This document shows positions 1 to 8,207 of a DNA stretch of 14,105 bases, piece by piece. The DNA is from Deltaproteobacteria bacterium. Its GTDB lineage: Bacteria; Desulfobacterota; DSM-4660; Desulfatiglandales; HGW-15. The notes below the pieces were generated by a model that had not been told where the DNA came from, searched no databases, and saw only the letters and a list, made by a program, of their open reading frames with translations. Each line of letters begins with the position of its first letter. Positions within the stretch are counted from its first letter, which is position 1. The stretch is taken from assembly GCA_016929815.1 (NCBI GenBank), contig JAFGIC010000188.1:1-14105 (forward strand), in the 5' to 3' direction. The position numbers were made by a program, and so were the translations under genes.

Positions 1-1
1 G

Positions 2-2032
2 GACAGTTGGGAGGGCTGGCACTGGGGCGCCCCGCACACATGGGGCTTTTTCTGGCGGCTCGGGATGCCCGAACAATACGACCTCCTGCAGGATGCACTT
101 AAAAATACGGAGATGATCGTGCTCTGGTCCAATGACCCCGATACCACAAGGGCAATCTATTCGGGCCAGGATTCCGTAATATGGAGGCAATGGCTGAAGG
201 AAAAAGGCGTCAAGATGGTATTTCTGGATCCTTATTTCAATTATACCGCCGCCCACATGGACGGCACATGGCTTCCCCTAAGGCCGGATTCCGGGACAGC
301 CGTTGCGCAGGCAATAGCCTATGTATGGATAACCGACGATACCTATGACAAGGAATTTGTCACTAAAAGTACCATTGGATTTGAAGAATTTAAAAACCAC
401 ATTCTGGGAAAAGACGACGGAAGACCCAAGACCCCCGAATGGGCGGCTGAAGAGTCGGGCATCCCGGCCAGAAAGATAAGGGCGCTCGCAAGGGAATGGG
501 CGTCCAAACGCACAATGCTCTCCGCAGGCACAAGAGGCGGTGAGGGTAGCGCATGCAGGCAGGCCTATGCCACGGAATGGGCAAGGATGATGATACTTCT
601 CCAGACTATGCAGGGACTTGGGAAACCCGGAGTAAGCATCTGGGGAACCACAATGGGCTGCCCGTCGAATACCAGCGTTTACTTTCCGGGATATGCCGAC
701 CCTGATTCAAGGATGGGCATTTCGCGAGCGGCAGACCATAAAATGATAAACCCGACAAAACAGCGTCTTTACAGACTGACATTGCCTGAGGCTATATTAA
801 GCCCTCCTGTCGAATGGGACGGCGAAGGATTCTGCGGCCAGTCCATTGATCAGCAGTTCATCCACTATACCTACCCTATGAAAGGATACCCCGAGGTCAG
901 GATGTTCTACCGGTACGGCGGCAGCTTCATCGGCACAATGATCGATACAAGCAAATGGGTAAGGATGTACCAGAGCCCCAAACTCGAATTTGTGGTCAAC
1001 CAGGATGTCTGGTGGGGCGGAGAAACAGGATTCGCCGATATAATACTTCCGGCATGTACAAGCCTCGAACGTGAAGACATAAGTGAATTCGCCTCGGCGG
1101 GCGGCTACAGCATACACGGGTTCATAGGTAACAATTTCAGGGTCATCGTACGCCAGAAAAAATGCATAGAAACCCTCTGGGAATCCAAACCTGATTATGA
1201 AATCTTCACCCTTCTGTCCGAAAAACTGGGCATGAAGGAAAGATACACCGAGGGCAAGACCGATATTGACTGGGCCAAAAAATATTTTGAGATATCCGAC
1301 CTCCCCAAATTCATCAGCTGGGAGGAATTTGACAAAAAGGGATATTTTATCATCAACGCTGAGGAAGATTACAAGCCGACCCCGGCATTCCGCTGGTTCT
1401 ATGAAGGACGTCCCTGTGACACGCCGGACCCGCTTAATAAGAAACGCGGTACCGACAAGGCTGATGAATACGGCACCTACAGCGGCAAGATAGAGTTTTT
1501 GTCGCAGAGCCTTTTGAAAAATTTTCCGGACGATGACGAACGTCCGCCGATTCCGCATCATATACCGAGCTGGGAGGGATACAGAAGCGAGCTTTACAAG
1601 AAGTATCCATTGCAGCTTGTAAGCCCGCACCCGCGTTTCTCGTTTCATACGCATTATGATAAACATACAAAATGGCTTAACGAGATACCGACTCACAGGA
1701 TAATTAAAGACGGATACGCCTGGTGGCCTGCCCGCGTCCATCCCACGGATGCCGCAAAAAGGGGCATCAAAAACGAGGACATCATCAAACTCTATAACGA
1801 CCGAGGCGCTGTCCTGTGCATTGCAGTCATTACGGAGAGGGTTCTGCCCGGCATAGTCCACAGTTACGCCTCATCCGCCAGTTATGACCCGCTGGAGCCA
1901 GGCAAAGCGAATTCAATTGACCGCGGAGGCTGCGTAAACATCCTGACATCGTCAAGGATGCTTTCAAGGCACGCACCCGGCATGGCGCCCGGTTCGTGTC
2001 TTATCGAGATTGTCAAATGGGAGGAGCACTAA
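2..2032 (+). CDS. Transhydroxylase-type molybdopterin oxidoreductase, large subunit 1 (5' partial)
   Basis: Large catalytic subunit of a DMSO-reductase-superfamily Mo enzyme, closest in architecture to pyrogallol:phloroglucinol transhydroxylase, which moves hydroxyl groups between trihydroxybenzenes without net redox change. The reading frame is open from base 2, so the gene begins left of the window; the Met at 65 is internal. The first two visible codons are Asp-Ser followed by WEGWHWG. In copy 2 the same motif sits at residues 183-184, matching the Asp174/Ser175 pair (Ser as Mo ligand) I recall from the Pelobacter enzyme. About 676 residues are visible. They include the MGD-binding features WSNDPDTTR and MQGLGKPGV, and a C-terminal molybdopterin-dinucleotide-binding beta-barrel starting near the PLQLVSPHPRFSFHTH stretch and ending with RGGCVN and SRHAPGM. 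It is diverged from copy 2 in the middle of the chain, which suggests a different substrate or role. The stop is followed within 2 bp by the small subunit start. Family call firm; exact substrate inferred. Confidence 0.85.
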   Translation, partial: DSWEGWHWGAPHTWGFFWRLGMPEQYDLLQDALKNTEMIVLWSNDPDTTRAIYSGQDSVIWRQWLKEKGVKMVFLDPYFNYTAAHMDGTWLPLRPDSGTAVAQAIAYVWITDDTYDKEFVTKSTIGFEEFKNHILGKDDGRPKTPEWAAEESGIPARKIRALAREWASKRTMLSAGTRGGEGSACRQAYATEWARMMILLQTMQGLGKPGVSIWGTTMGCPSNTSVYFPGYADPDSRMGISRAADHKMINPTKQRLYRLTLPEAILSPPVEWDGEGFCGQSIDQQFIHYTYPMKGYPEVRMFYRYGGSFIGTMIDTSKWVRMYQSPKLEFVVNQDVWWGGETGFADIILPACTSLEREDISEFASAGGYSIHGFIGNNFRVIVRQKKCIETLWESKPDYEIFTLLSEKLGMKERYTEGKTDIDWAKKYFEISDLPKFISWEEFDKKGYFIINAEEDYKPTPAFRWFYEGRPCDTPDPLNKKRGTDKADEYGTYSGKIEFLSQSLLKNFPDDDERPPIPHHIPSWEGYRSELYKKYPLQLVSPHPRFSFHTHYDKHTKWLNEIPTHRIIKDGYAWWPARVHPTDAAKRGIKNEDIIKLYNDRGAVLCIAVITERVLPGIVHSYASSASYDPLEPGKANSIDRGGCVNILTSSRMLSRHAPGMAPGSCLIEIVKWEEH
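2019..2026 (+). promoter_or_regulatory. Ribosome binding site that fixes the small subunit 1 start
   Basis: A strong GGGAGGAG lies inside the last codons of large subunit 1, seven bases before the ATG at 2034. This favours 2034 over the upstream in-frame ATG at 2010. The 2034 start also gives the usual short N-terminus directly before the first ferredoxin motif, as in copy 2. The arrangement implies translational coupling of the two subunits. Confidence 0.75.
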
Positions 2033-2033
2033 A

Positions 2034-2873
2034 ATGAAAAGATACGGCATGCTGATAAATATAGATAAATGCAACGGCTGTTATAACTGCTACATGGCAT
2101 GCAGGGATGAATTCGGAGGAAACGATTATCCGCCCTATTCCGCGGCCCAGCCGTCCGAAGGCAAATCATGGATGAAGATAATCGAGAAGGAAAGAGGCGC
2201 TACGCCCAAGGTAAAAGTGGATTATATACCCATCCCCTGTCTTCAATGCGAGGACGCCCCCTGTCTTAAAAAATGCACCGACGGGTCAATTTACAGGCGT
2301 CCGGACGGGATTATAGTAATTGATCCTGAAAAGGCAAAAGGCAATAAAGACATTCTCACAAGCTGTCCTCATCGCCTTATTTACTGGAATGAAGAAAAGA
2401 ATATCCCGCAGAAATGCACATTCTGCGCCCACCTTCTGGATAAGGGATGGAAGCAACCACGCTGCGTTGAGGCATGTCCGAGCGGCGCCCTTGTGTTCGG
2501 AGACCTCAATGACCCGGAAAGTGAAATATCAATGCTCATGAAATCCTCAAACACAGAGGAACTCAATCCCGCTTTCAAACTGAATCCCGCAGTGCGATAT
2601 ATGGATCTTCCGAAGAGGTTTATAGCGGGAGAGATCGTATTGTCCGATAAAAAGGATGTGTGCGCACCCGACATAAAGGTGTACCTGAGCGACGGTGCAA
2701 AAATGATCGAGACGCATACCGACAACTTCGGAGATTTCGAGTTTGACGGCCTTGAACCAAGCAAGAACTATATGATACGCGTCCACCACGAGGGCTATGT
2801 GGCGATTGAAAAGCCGGTTGTCACATATTCGGATCTGAACGTGGGCGTGATTGAATTGGAAAAGATAAAATAA
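2034..2873 (+). CDS. Transhydroxylase-type small subunit 1: three-cluster ferredoxin with C-terminal beta-sandwich domain
   Basis: Electron-transfer subunit (279 aa, close to the roughly 275 aa of Pelobacter transhydroxylase small subunit). Cys motif I is C13-C16-C19-C23, motif II C69-C72-C77-C81 and motif IV C128-C131-C144-C148. Motif III is reduced to a single Cys (C111) in the stretch KAKGNKDILTSC. With the usual cross-pairing of motifs this gives three [4Fe-4S] clusters, as in the transhydroxylase. Residues ~210-279 form a carboxypeptidase-regulatory/Cna-B-like beta-sandwich (VYLSDGAK, TDNFGDFEFDGLEPSKNY), a hallmark of this family's small subunit and absent from ordinary DmsB/PsrB subunits. 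There is no signal peptide or Tat motif, so it is cytoplasmic. It is placed directly after its large subunit and 11 bp before BKACE. Function by family; cluster count inferred from Cys spacing. Confidence 0.88.
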   Translation: MKRYGMLINIDKCNGCYNCYMACRDEFGGNDYPPYSAAQPSEGKSWMKIIEKERGATPKVKVDYIPIPCLQCEDAPCLKKCTDGSIYRRPDGIIVIDPEKAKGNKDILTSCPHRLIYWNEEKNIPQKCTFCAHLLDKGWKQPRCVEACPSGALVFGDLNDPESEISMLMKSSNTEELNPAFKLNPAVRYMDLPKRFIAGEIVLSDKKDVCAPDIKVYLSDGAKMIETHTDNFGDFEFDGLEPSKNYMIRVHHEGYVAIEKPVVTYSDLNVGVIELEKIK

Positions 2874-2884
2874 AGGAGAAAAAT

Positions 2885-3751
2885 ATGGCAAAATCAAACA
2901 AACTAATCATCTCGTGCTGCCTCTCCGGGGCAGGTACCAAAAAGGAGATGGCACCCAGTGTCCCTTATCATCCCAATGAAATAGCCGCTGATGTAGTCCG
3001 CGTTGTCAAGGCCGGCGCAGCAATCGTACACATTCATGTCCGTGACGACCAGGGCGTAAAATCCATGTCTCTTGACAAGTTCACCCAGACCGTGGAACTG
3101 ACCCGGGCTGCCTGTAAAAAGGAAAACCTTGACGTCGTCATCAATCTGACCACATCAGGAGGCTCCTACATCGACGAAGAGCGCCTGCAGCACCTTGAAA
3201 AGCTCCGTCCGGAGATGTGCTCCTTTGATGCCGGAACCCTGAACTGGTCCAACAGCTTTGTTTTCGAGAACCATCCGCGTTTCCTTGAAAAGCTGTGCAA
3301 GACCGTTCTTGAATATGATATCAAGCCCGAGGTAGAGGTCTTCGACACAGGCTTTATGGGCAACACCGCCTTCTATATAAAAAAGCACGGTCTCAAGGTC
3401 CCCACACACTATCAGTTCATAATGGATGTGCCTGGCGGCATAGACGGCACCGTTAAAAACCTTGCCTTTCTTGTGGATATGCTCCCTGAAGGTTCCACAT
3501 GGTCTGTCTCAGGCATCGGCAAGTCCCATATGCCCATGCTTCTGGCCGCCCTGGCTATGGGCGCCGACGGCGTTCGCGTCGGTCTTGAGGACAATATCAT
3601 GTACGGTGTTGATGAAAACGGCAAAAAGATCGTAGGAACCAATGAGCAGTTTGTTAAGCGCACCGTTGAGCTTGCGAAACTGGCCGGACGCGGAATTGCC
3701 ACGGCACAGGAAGCACGTGAGATTCTCGGCATTACTAGGAAATGCCTTTAG
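2885..3751 (+). CDS. BKACE family beta-keto acid cleavage enzyme (DUF849), candidate triacetate acetoacetate-lyase
   Basis: A 288-aa TIM-barrel enzyme of the beta-keto acid cleavage family, which uses Zn2+ and acetyl-CoA to convert a beta-keto acid into an acyl-CoA plus acetoacetate. The Zn-binding motif HIHVRD places H49 and H51 at the expected spot near residue 50, and the third ligand candidate is E235 in RVGLEDN, next to R231 and D236. Other family landmarks are INLTTSGG (87-93), the F153-D154 region and GTNEQFV (251-257). An AAAGGAG ribosome site ends seven bases before the ATG. In this context the likely substrate is 3,5-dioxohexanoate (triacetate), giving acetoacetyl-CoA and acetoacetate, as reported for anaerobic phloroglucinol degradation in Clostridium (recalled, not checked). 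The family also acts on 3-keto-5-aminohexanoate and dehydrocarnitine; the neighbouring transhydroxylase and cyclase argue against those. Family certain, substrate inferred. Confidence 0.9.
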   Translation: MAKSNKLIISCCLSGAGTKKEMAPSVPYHPNEIAADVVRVVKAGAAIVHIHVRDDQGVKSMSLDKFTQTVELTRAACKKENLDVVINLTTSGGSYIDEERLQHLEKLRPEMCSFDAGTLNWSNSFVFENHPRFLEKLCKTVLEYDIKPEVEVFDTGFMGNTAFYIKKHGLKVPTHYQFIMDVPGGIDGTVKNLAFLVDMLPEGSTWSVSGIGKSHMPMLLAALAMGADGVRVGLEDNIMYGVDENGKKIVGTNEQFVKRTVELAKLAGRGIATAQEAREILGITRKCL

Positions 3752-3795
3752 ATATTAATTGATTACTAATTTAAATTATACGGAGGAATTATATT

Positions 3796-4683
3796 ATGGC
3801 CTATATGCCCCTTGATAAAAGCAAGATGCACCTCGACAGAAACAAGATGACAAAAATTCATGACCTCAGCCAGCCCTGGGGCGTGGATACACCCCTTTGG
3901 CCTTTCCCGGGACCGCGCCAGGATCTTATTTTCCCCCGCGGCCAGTATCTGGGCCGGTTCCACAAGCGAACCATGACATACACCGGTACGCTCCATGCCG
4001 GCACTCACATGGACGCACCCAACCACGTCCTGCATGAGGAAGAGGTTGACCGCGAGCGCAACGGGTATTCTCTCAATGAGATCCCCCTTGAATACTGCGT
4101 CGGAACCGGTGTCATCCTGGACATGAGGCATTTGAGGGATGAATTTGAGGCAAAATGGAAAACCGGCTTTGAGGATGGACTGTGGAAGATACTCATGCCC
4201 GAGGATTTTGATAAGGCCTGCAAAAAGGACGGCCTCGAGATCCGCGAGAACGACTGGGTGGTCGTCAACACCGGCTGGCACCATTACTGGAGAAAAAACA
4301 ACGACAAATATTATAACTACTATGCCGGCATGGGTCCGGAAGTCGCGAAATGGCTCACCCACGAGAAAAAGATCAAAGGCATCACCGGCACATGGGGAGC
4401 AACCGACTCCCCTCTGTGGCATTACCCGCTCAAGGAGCAGATGCCGTGGCTCGACACCGCGTATCGCAAGGCCACAGGTAAAAACCCTGATATTGAGTTC
4501 CCGGATTATGAGCCCTGTCACCGCATATATATGCAGGCGGGTGTGGTAACCGTTGAGAACGCAGGAGGCGACATCGACGAAGTCACAGGCAAGCGGATGA
4601 TTATTGCCGCCTTACCCTTCCGCTGCGAAATGGCGGACGGAGGATTTGTACGCCTCGTCGCATGGGAAGAGGGGTCGTTTTAA
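3796..4683 (+). CDS. Cyclase-family (PF04199) metal-dependent hydrolase, candidate dihydrophloroglucinol cyclohydrolase
   Basis: A 295-aa member of the cyclase/kynurenine-formamidase-like family. The metal-binding signature HAGTHMDAPNH occupies residues 67-77, with H67, H71, D73 and H77 as metal and catalytic candidates. Downstream family elements are VNTGWHHYW (157-165), GTWGATDSP (198-206), the conserved-type E254 in VENAGG and the C-terminal MIIAALPFRCE strand. The protein is longer than simple kynurenine formamidases (about 210 aa), with an N-terminal extension and inserts around residues 110-150 and 205-245, as in larger cyclase-family enzymes that open carbocycles or diketones. GGAGG sits nine bases before the ATG. 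Within this cluster the best role is hydrolytic opening of the dihydrophloroglucinol ring to 3-hydroxy-5-oxohexanoate; recalled work on phloroglucinol-degrading clostridia assigns this step to a Mn-dependent member of this family. Family strong, substrate by context. Confidence 0.87.
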   Translation: MAYMPLDKSKMHLDRNKMTKIHDLSQPWGVDTPLWPFPGPRQDLIFPRGQYLGRFHKRTMTYTGTLHAGTHMDAPNHVLHEEEVDRERNGYSLNEIPLEYCVGTGVILDMRHLRDEFEAKWKTGFEDGLWKILMPEDFDKACKKDGLEIRENDWVVVNTGWHHYWRKNNDKYYNYYAGMGPEVAKWLTHEKKIKGITGTWGATDSPLWHYPLKEQMPWLDTAYRKATGKNPDIEFPDYEPCHRIYMQAGVVTVENAGGDIDEVTGKRMIIAALPFRCEMADGGFVRLVAWEEGSF

Positions 4684-4723
4684 TAAAGAATCTATTCGGT
4701 CCTCCGCAAGTGCCGTATAGATA

Positions 4724-4774
4724 ATCGGCGATCGGATATTGTTATTAATCAATATCCGGCCGCCGATACCTTTT
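4724..4774 (+). terminator. Intrinsic terminator after the first catabolic unit
   Basis: Inverted repeat 41 bp after the cyclase stop: 4724-4730 pairs with 4761-4767 (7 bp), a two-base internal mismatch follows, then 4733-4741 pairs with 4750-4758 (9 bp) around an 8-nt loop. The right arm is followed by ACCTTTT. The outer stem is GC-rich and the tail short, so it is a plausible but not strong rho-independent terminator. It separates the cyclase from the acyl-CoA synthetase gene. Confidence 0.65.
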
Positions 4775-4826
4775 AAATTTATTTCCAAACCTTAATGTAA
4801 TTAACGGTAATTTTCGCTTAACAAAA

Positions 4827-7028
4827 ATGAAAGATAAAATCAAAGAACTTGACAACTTTTTTCTCCCAAAATCCATGGCGATCGTAGGTGTATCAGAGGC
4901 GTTAACATCCTATGGCGCCCGCTATATACAGGCCCTCCTCGACTTCGGCTTTAAGGGGAGATTATATGCCGTAAATCATAACGGCGAAAATGTACTGGGC
5001 TTCAAGATATATCGGTCGGTGCTTGACATACCTGACGAGCTGGATCTGGCATCCATATGTGTTCCGGCCCGCTTCACCCCTGACATCCTTCGCGATTGTG
5101 TCAAAAAGGAGGTAAAGGCCGCGATTATACTAAGCGCGGGCTTCAGCGAGGCAGGCGAAGAAGGACGCGAGACAGAAAATGAACTGATCAAGATAGCCGG
5201 ACAGGGCATAAGGATAATGGGTCCCAATTGTTTCGGCACCTATTGCCCGAAGGGCGGGATTACCATAGTGCCTGGAGGCGGTTTCCCCAAACAGTCAGGA
5301 GTAACATCATTGATTGCCCAGAGCGGACAGCTTTCCGAGGGGATAACCTCACGTTCATTCGGAGAAGGTATCAGATACTCCAAGGTTGCAAGCTATGGAA
5401 ACGCATGCAATCTCAACGAGGCTGACCTCCTTGAATATCTGATGAGGGACGAAGATACAAAGATCTTTACATCCTATCTGGAAGGGGTAAGAGACGGCAG
5501 GCGTTTTTTTGCAACGGCGCGAAAATACGCAGGCAAAAAACCGATAATTCTCTGGAAGGTCGGCTTGACCGGCATAGGGGCTGCCGCGGCAGCCTCCCAC
5601 ACCGGCTCCCTTGCCGGATCCGTATCCGTATGGGATGCATTCTTCCGTCAGACCCGCGCCATAAAAGCCGGGACACTTGAGGAAATGATAGACACAAACG
5701 TGGGTTTTACATGCCTGCCACAGGGCTGCGGACGCAGGATCTCTCTTGTAAGCGGAGGCGGCGCAGGCACAGTCGTGGGCGCGGACGCCTGTGAATCTGC
5801 CGGACTGATCATGCCGCCATTGACCCCTGAGACTGAAGCAAAATTGCGCGAGGTGCTCCCGCCGACAGGGACATCCATTAAGAACCCGCTTGACATAGGA
5901 AACCCCCATCCTCCCTTAAGCCAGTTTCAGTCAATCCTTGAGACCGTCGCTTCGAGCGATCAAACCGATGTAATTGTGATAAGGAGGATATTCTTCTCCA
6001 TTAAAGTCAGCGAGATCTTCTCAGGGACAACGGCCCCTTCCCGCGAAGAGCAGCAGGCATTGCTCGATATACCTGTTAATATCAAAAAGAGATTCAACAA
6101 GCCTGTTGTAATAATCCTTCCCGAGGAAATAACCACCGTCGAGAACATTGACCTTGAGGAAGAAAGACGCCAGATTCGCGATTTCTTTTTCAAGAACAAT
6201 ATACCCGTTTATCTGAACGAACATCGGGCATTCACCGCCCTGTCGCATCTCGCCGAGTTCAGGGACGCATCTTCTCTTGAGCAGGCGCCTGAAAGGTCCG
6301 GGATCGCTGAAACCCCTTCAAAGGGCAGGACTATATTATCCGGGATAATCAAGACTGCATCGACACCTGTCCTGGATGAGATACAATGTAAAAGGGTGAT
6401 GAAAGAATACGGTATCAAGGTCACAAAGCCTGTCCTGGCCAAATCAAAAGACGATGCGATCGATGCGGCACGCAGGATTGGATTTCCTGTGGTTATGAAG
6501 ATAGTGTCTCCTCAGATCACCCATAAAAGCGATATAGGCGGTGTCAGGGTAGGATTGAAGAGCGAAGCCGACATCAAAAAGGCCTATAAAGAGATCATGA
6601 AGGCCGCTAAAGACAATGCCCCCGGCGCCGTAATTGAAGGGATATCTGTTCAAAAAATGACGGAGAAAGGGCTGGAGCTAGTTATAGGTATGAGTAAGGA
6701 CCCGCAGTTCGGGCCCATGATCATGTTCGGCCTGGGCGGCACACTGGTTGAGATACTAAAGGATGTTGCATTCAGGTTTGTGCCTTTAACAGGACAGGAT
6801 GCGAGAGAAATGATCAGGCAGGTAAAGGCCTATCGCCTGCTGGAAGGGTACAGGGGCCAGCCGCCGGTCGATATAAAGTATATCGAGGAATTATTGCTTA
6901 AGGTCTCGAGAATGATAGAGGAAAATCCCGAGATAAAAGAGATGGATATCAATCCGCTCATTGCCTATGGGAAAGGCGCTGTTGCGGTTGATGCGCGGAT
7001 TATTCTGGAAGAAGGCGCGGTCAGATAA
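4827..7028 (+). CDS. ADP-forming acyl-CoA synthetase (acetate--CoA ligase type), fused alpha-beta
   Basis: A 733-aa NDP-forming acyl-CoA synthetase carrying out acyl-CoA + ADP + Pi = acid + CoA + ATP. Domain order: CoA-binding Rossmann domain (~8-135, with VGVSEALTSYG and MGPNCFG), succinyl-CoA-ligase-like domain (~155-295) holding the phosphorylatable histidine H258 in AAASHTGSLAGS, a second CoA-ligase domain (~300-470), a linker, and a C-terminal ATP-grasp domain (~505-733) with FPVVMKIVSP, ITHKSDIGGV, GLGGTLVEI and EMDINPL. Alpha and beta halves are fused in this order, as in many bacterial and archaeal ACDs. No strong Shine-Dalgarno precedes the ATG; the start is chosen because the N-terminus matches the family. 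Likely role: substrate-level ATP formation from acetyl-CoA made by the pathway, or activation of acetoacetate. Substrate cannot be read from sequence. Confidence 0.9.
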   Translation: MKDKIKELDNFFLPKSMAIVGVSEALTSYGARYIQALLDFGFKGRLYAVNHNGENVLGFKIYRSVLDIPDELDLASICVPARFTPDILRDCVKKEVKAAIILSAGFSEAGEEGRETENELIKIAGQGIRIMGPNCFGTYCPKGGITIVPGGGFPKQSGVTSLIAQSGQLSEGITSRSFGEGIRYSKVASYGNACNLNEADLLEYLMRDEDTKIFTSYLEGVRDGRRFFATARKYAGKKPIILWKVGLTGIGAAAAASHTGSLAGSVSVWDAFFRQTRAIKAGTLEEMIDTNVGFTCLPQGCGRRISLVSGGGAGTVVGADACESAGLIMPPLTPETEAKLREVLPPTGTSIKNPLDIGNPHPPLSQFQSILETVASSDQTDVIVIRRIFFSIKVSEIFSGTTAPSREEQQALLDIPVNIKKRFNKPVVIILPEEITTVENIDLEEERRQIRDFFFKNNIPVYLNEHRAFTALSHLAEFRDASSLEQAPERSGIAETPSKGRTILSGIIKTASTPVLDEIQCKRVMKEYGIKVTKPVLAKSKDDAIDAARRIGFPVVMKIVSPQITHKSDIGGVRVGLKSEADIKKAYKEIMKAAKDNAPGAVIEGISVQKMTEKGLELVIGMSKDPQFGPMIMFGLGGTLVEILKDVAFRFVPLTGQDAREMIRQVKAYRLLEGYRGQPPVDIKYIEELLLKVSRMIEENPEIKEMDINPLIAYGKGAVAVDARIILEEGAVR

Positions 7029-7054
7029 AAGCGACCGGTTAACAACCCTGTCCT

Positions 7055-7161
7055 TGTCTGTCTTCTCAAGGCGATATCTTACGGGTTCATCGCATCAATT
7101 CCAACTCTTATCTCCTTGCGGTTGGAATTTCTCCTCGGATATCGCCTTGAGAAGACAGACA
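7055..7161. repeat. Long nested inverted repeat (24-bp perfect arms) between synthetase and SDR genes
   Basis: Positions 7055-7078 are a perfect reverse complement of 7138-7161 (24 bp). The 59-nt interior holds a second perfect palindrome, 7097-7105 with 7121-7129 (9 bp, 15-nt loop). The structure starts 26 bp after the synthetase stop and ends 58 bp before the SDR start. It lacks a clear U-tract after the right arm, and I see no clear target-site duplication. It may be a miniature palindromic mobile element or an mRNA stem that separates expression of the flanking genes. Confidence 0.8.
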
Positions 7162-7219
7162 CGACTGTTTATTTCAGGAAAATGACAGATAAATTAATCT
7201 TAAAACATTTGGAGGCATT

Positions 7220-7978
7220 ATGTTTAGACTGGACAATAAAATAACGGTTATCATTGGAGGCGCCGGCGGTATTGGCGAGGCCTGCGCCACTGCCCTGGCA
7301 GGCCAGGGTGCAAAGGTCATAGTTGCAGACATGAATCTTGAAAAAGCCAAGATCATAGCTGACCGGATCACATCGGCTGCAGGGTCAGAGGCAGTCGCAA
7401 TGCCGGTTGATGTCGGTAATGAGGAAAGCATTCGTGAAATGGCCGACAGTGTAGTTAAAAAATTCGGCACCATCGATATCCTCGTCAATTCTCAGGGCAT
7501 CAATGCCAAGATGCCGGCTGCCGATATCAATATGGAGACATGGGACTCCCTGTTCCGCATTAACGTAAGGGGCGTCGTGCTCCCCTGCAAGGTCATAGGA
7601 AAGATAATGATTGAAAAGAAGAAGGGCAAAATCATTAACCTGTCATCGGTTCGAGGCATTCGCGGAACAGATGGCGGCAATGTTACATACGGCGCCACAA
7701 AAGGCTCCGTGGATATGATAACCCGCATGCTCGCGGCCGAATGGGCTCAGTACAATATTAATGTAAATGCTATCGGCCCTTCCGTCGTAATGACTGAGAT
7801 GGTCAAAAAGGCCATTGCGCCTGAAAGACTGCAACTCCTCCTTTCAAAGACGCTCTTCAAGAGATTCATTGAGCCCAAGGATGTGGCTGCGGCCTGTGTA
7901 TATCTGGCGTCCGATGAGGCAGATAATGTGACAGGACAGATCATGTACGTTGACGGCGGGCTGACGGCGATAGGTTAG
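7220..7978 (+). CDS. Short-chain dehydrogenase/reductase, candidate phloroglucinol reductase
   Basis: A 252-aa classical SDR. The cofactor glycine motif GGAGGIG spans residues 13-19, the NNAG-type motif is NSQG (90-93), and the catalytic set is N114, S143, Y157 and K161 (YGATK). The C-terminal GQIMYVDGG is typical. An Asp (D37) ends beta-strand 2 in VADMN, which in classical SDRs favours NAD(H), whereas characterised phloroglucinol reductases are described as NADPH-dependent SDRs related to tetrahydroxynaphthalene reductase. GGAGG precedes the ATG by four bases. By context it is the best candidate to reduce phloroglucinol to dihydrophloroglucinol, since no other aromatic-reducing enzyme lies in the plus-strand set. 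It could instead act on 3-hydroxy-5-oxohexanoate. Family certain; substrate and cofactor inferred. Confidence 0.88.
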   Translation: MFRLDNKITVIIGGAGGIGEACATALAGQGAKVIVADMNLEKAKIIADRITSAAGSEAVAMPVDVGNEESIREMADSVVKKFGTIDILVNSQGINAKMPAADINMETWDSLFRINVRGVVLPCKVIGKIMIEKKKGKIINLSSVRGIRGTDGGNVTYGATKGSVDMITRMLAAEWAQYNINVNAIGPSVVMTEMVKKAIAPERLQLLLSKTLFKRFIEPKDVAAACVYLASDEADNVTGQIMYVDGGLTAIG

Positions 7979-7983
7979 GGTTC

Positions 7984-8007
7984 ATCCGAAAATCTTAATT
8001 TTCGGAT
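7984..8007 (+). terminator. AT-rich hairpin after SDR stop
   Basis: Perfect 10-bp inverted repeat (7984-7993 with 7998-8007) with a 4-nt CTTA loop, six bases after the SDR stop codon. Its position suits transcription termination, but no T-run follows, so termination is only possible. Confidence 0.4.
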
Positions 8008-8014
8008 TCATGCG

Positions 8015-8042
8015 TTCAGCTATCAGCATTCAGCTGTCAGCA
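8015..8042. repeat. 14-bp tandem repeat, two copies (13/14 identical)
   Basis: TTCAGCTATCAGCA at 8015-8028 is followed immediately by TTCAGCTGTCAGCA at 8029-8042. CAGC/TCAGC tandem tracts of this kind occur as intergenic dispersed repeats in some anaerobic proteobacteria (general recollection). No coding or regulatory role can be assigned. Confidence 0.7.
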
Positions 8043-8207
8043 AAACCTTTTTAAGATTATCAGTACCTGAGTGCTGAAAGCTTTCTCTTGATATCTCCGA
8101 TTGATGGAATCAGAATAATTTTTATTTTGAAGAAATGCCATGAAATTAGGAGAACACAATGCGTTGTGCAACAAAAACATCATTTTTGTTCCCTCTCTTA
8201 AGATAAT

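Noticed and set aside
797..1861. 354-aa open frame on the minus strand inside large subunit 1
   Set aside because: Antisense to a clearly conserved Mo-enzyme gene; its translation is low-complexity, hydrophobic and Cys/Phe-rich with no recognisable motif and no ribosome site.
2010..2033. Upstream in-frame ATG for small subunit 1
   Set aside because: It would overlap the large subunit end and add a non-conserved tail; the GGGAGGAG site at 2019-2026 fits the ATG at 2034.
2034..2873. Ordinary DmsB/PsrB-type membrane respiratory subunit
   Set aside because: The C-terminal beta-sandwich, lack of a membrane anchor gene and lack of a Tat signal on the partner large subunits fit the soluble transhydroxylase family instead.
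3766..4521. 251-aa minus-strand open frame opposite the cyclase gene
   Set aside because: Mirror frame of a gene with intact family motifs; no domain signature.
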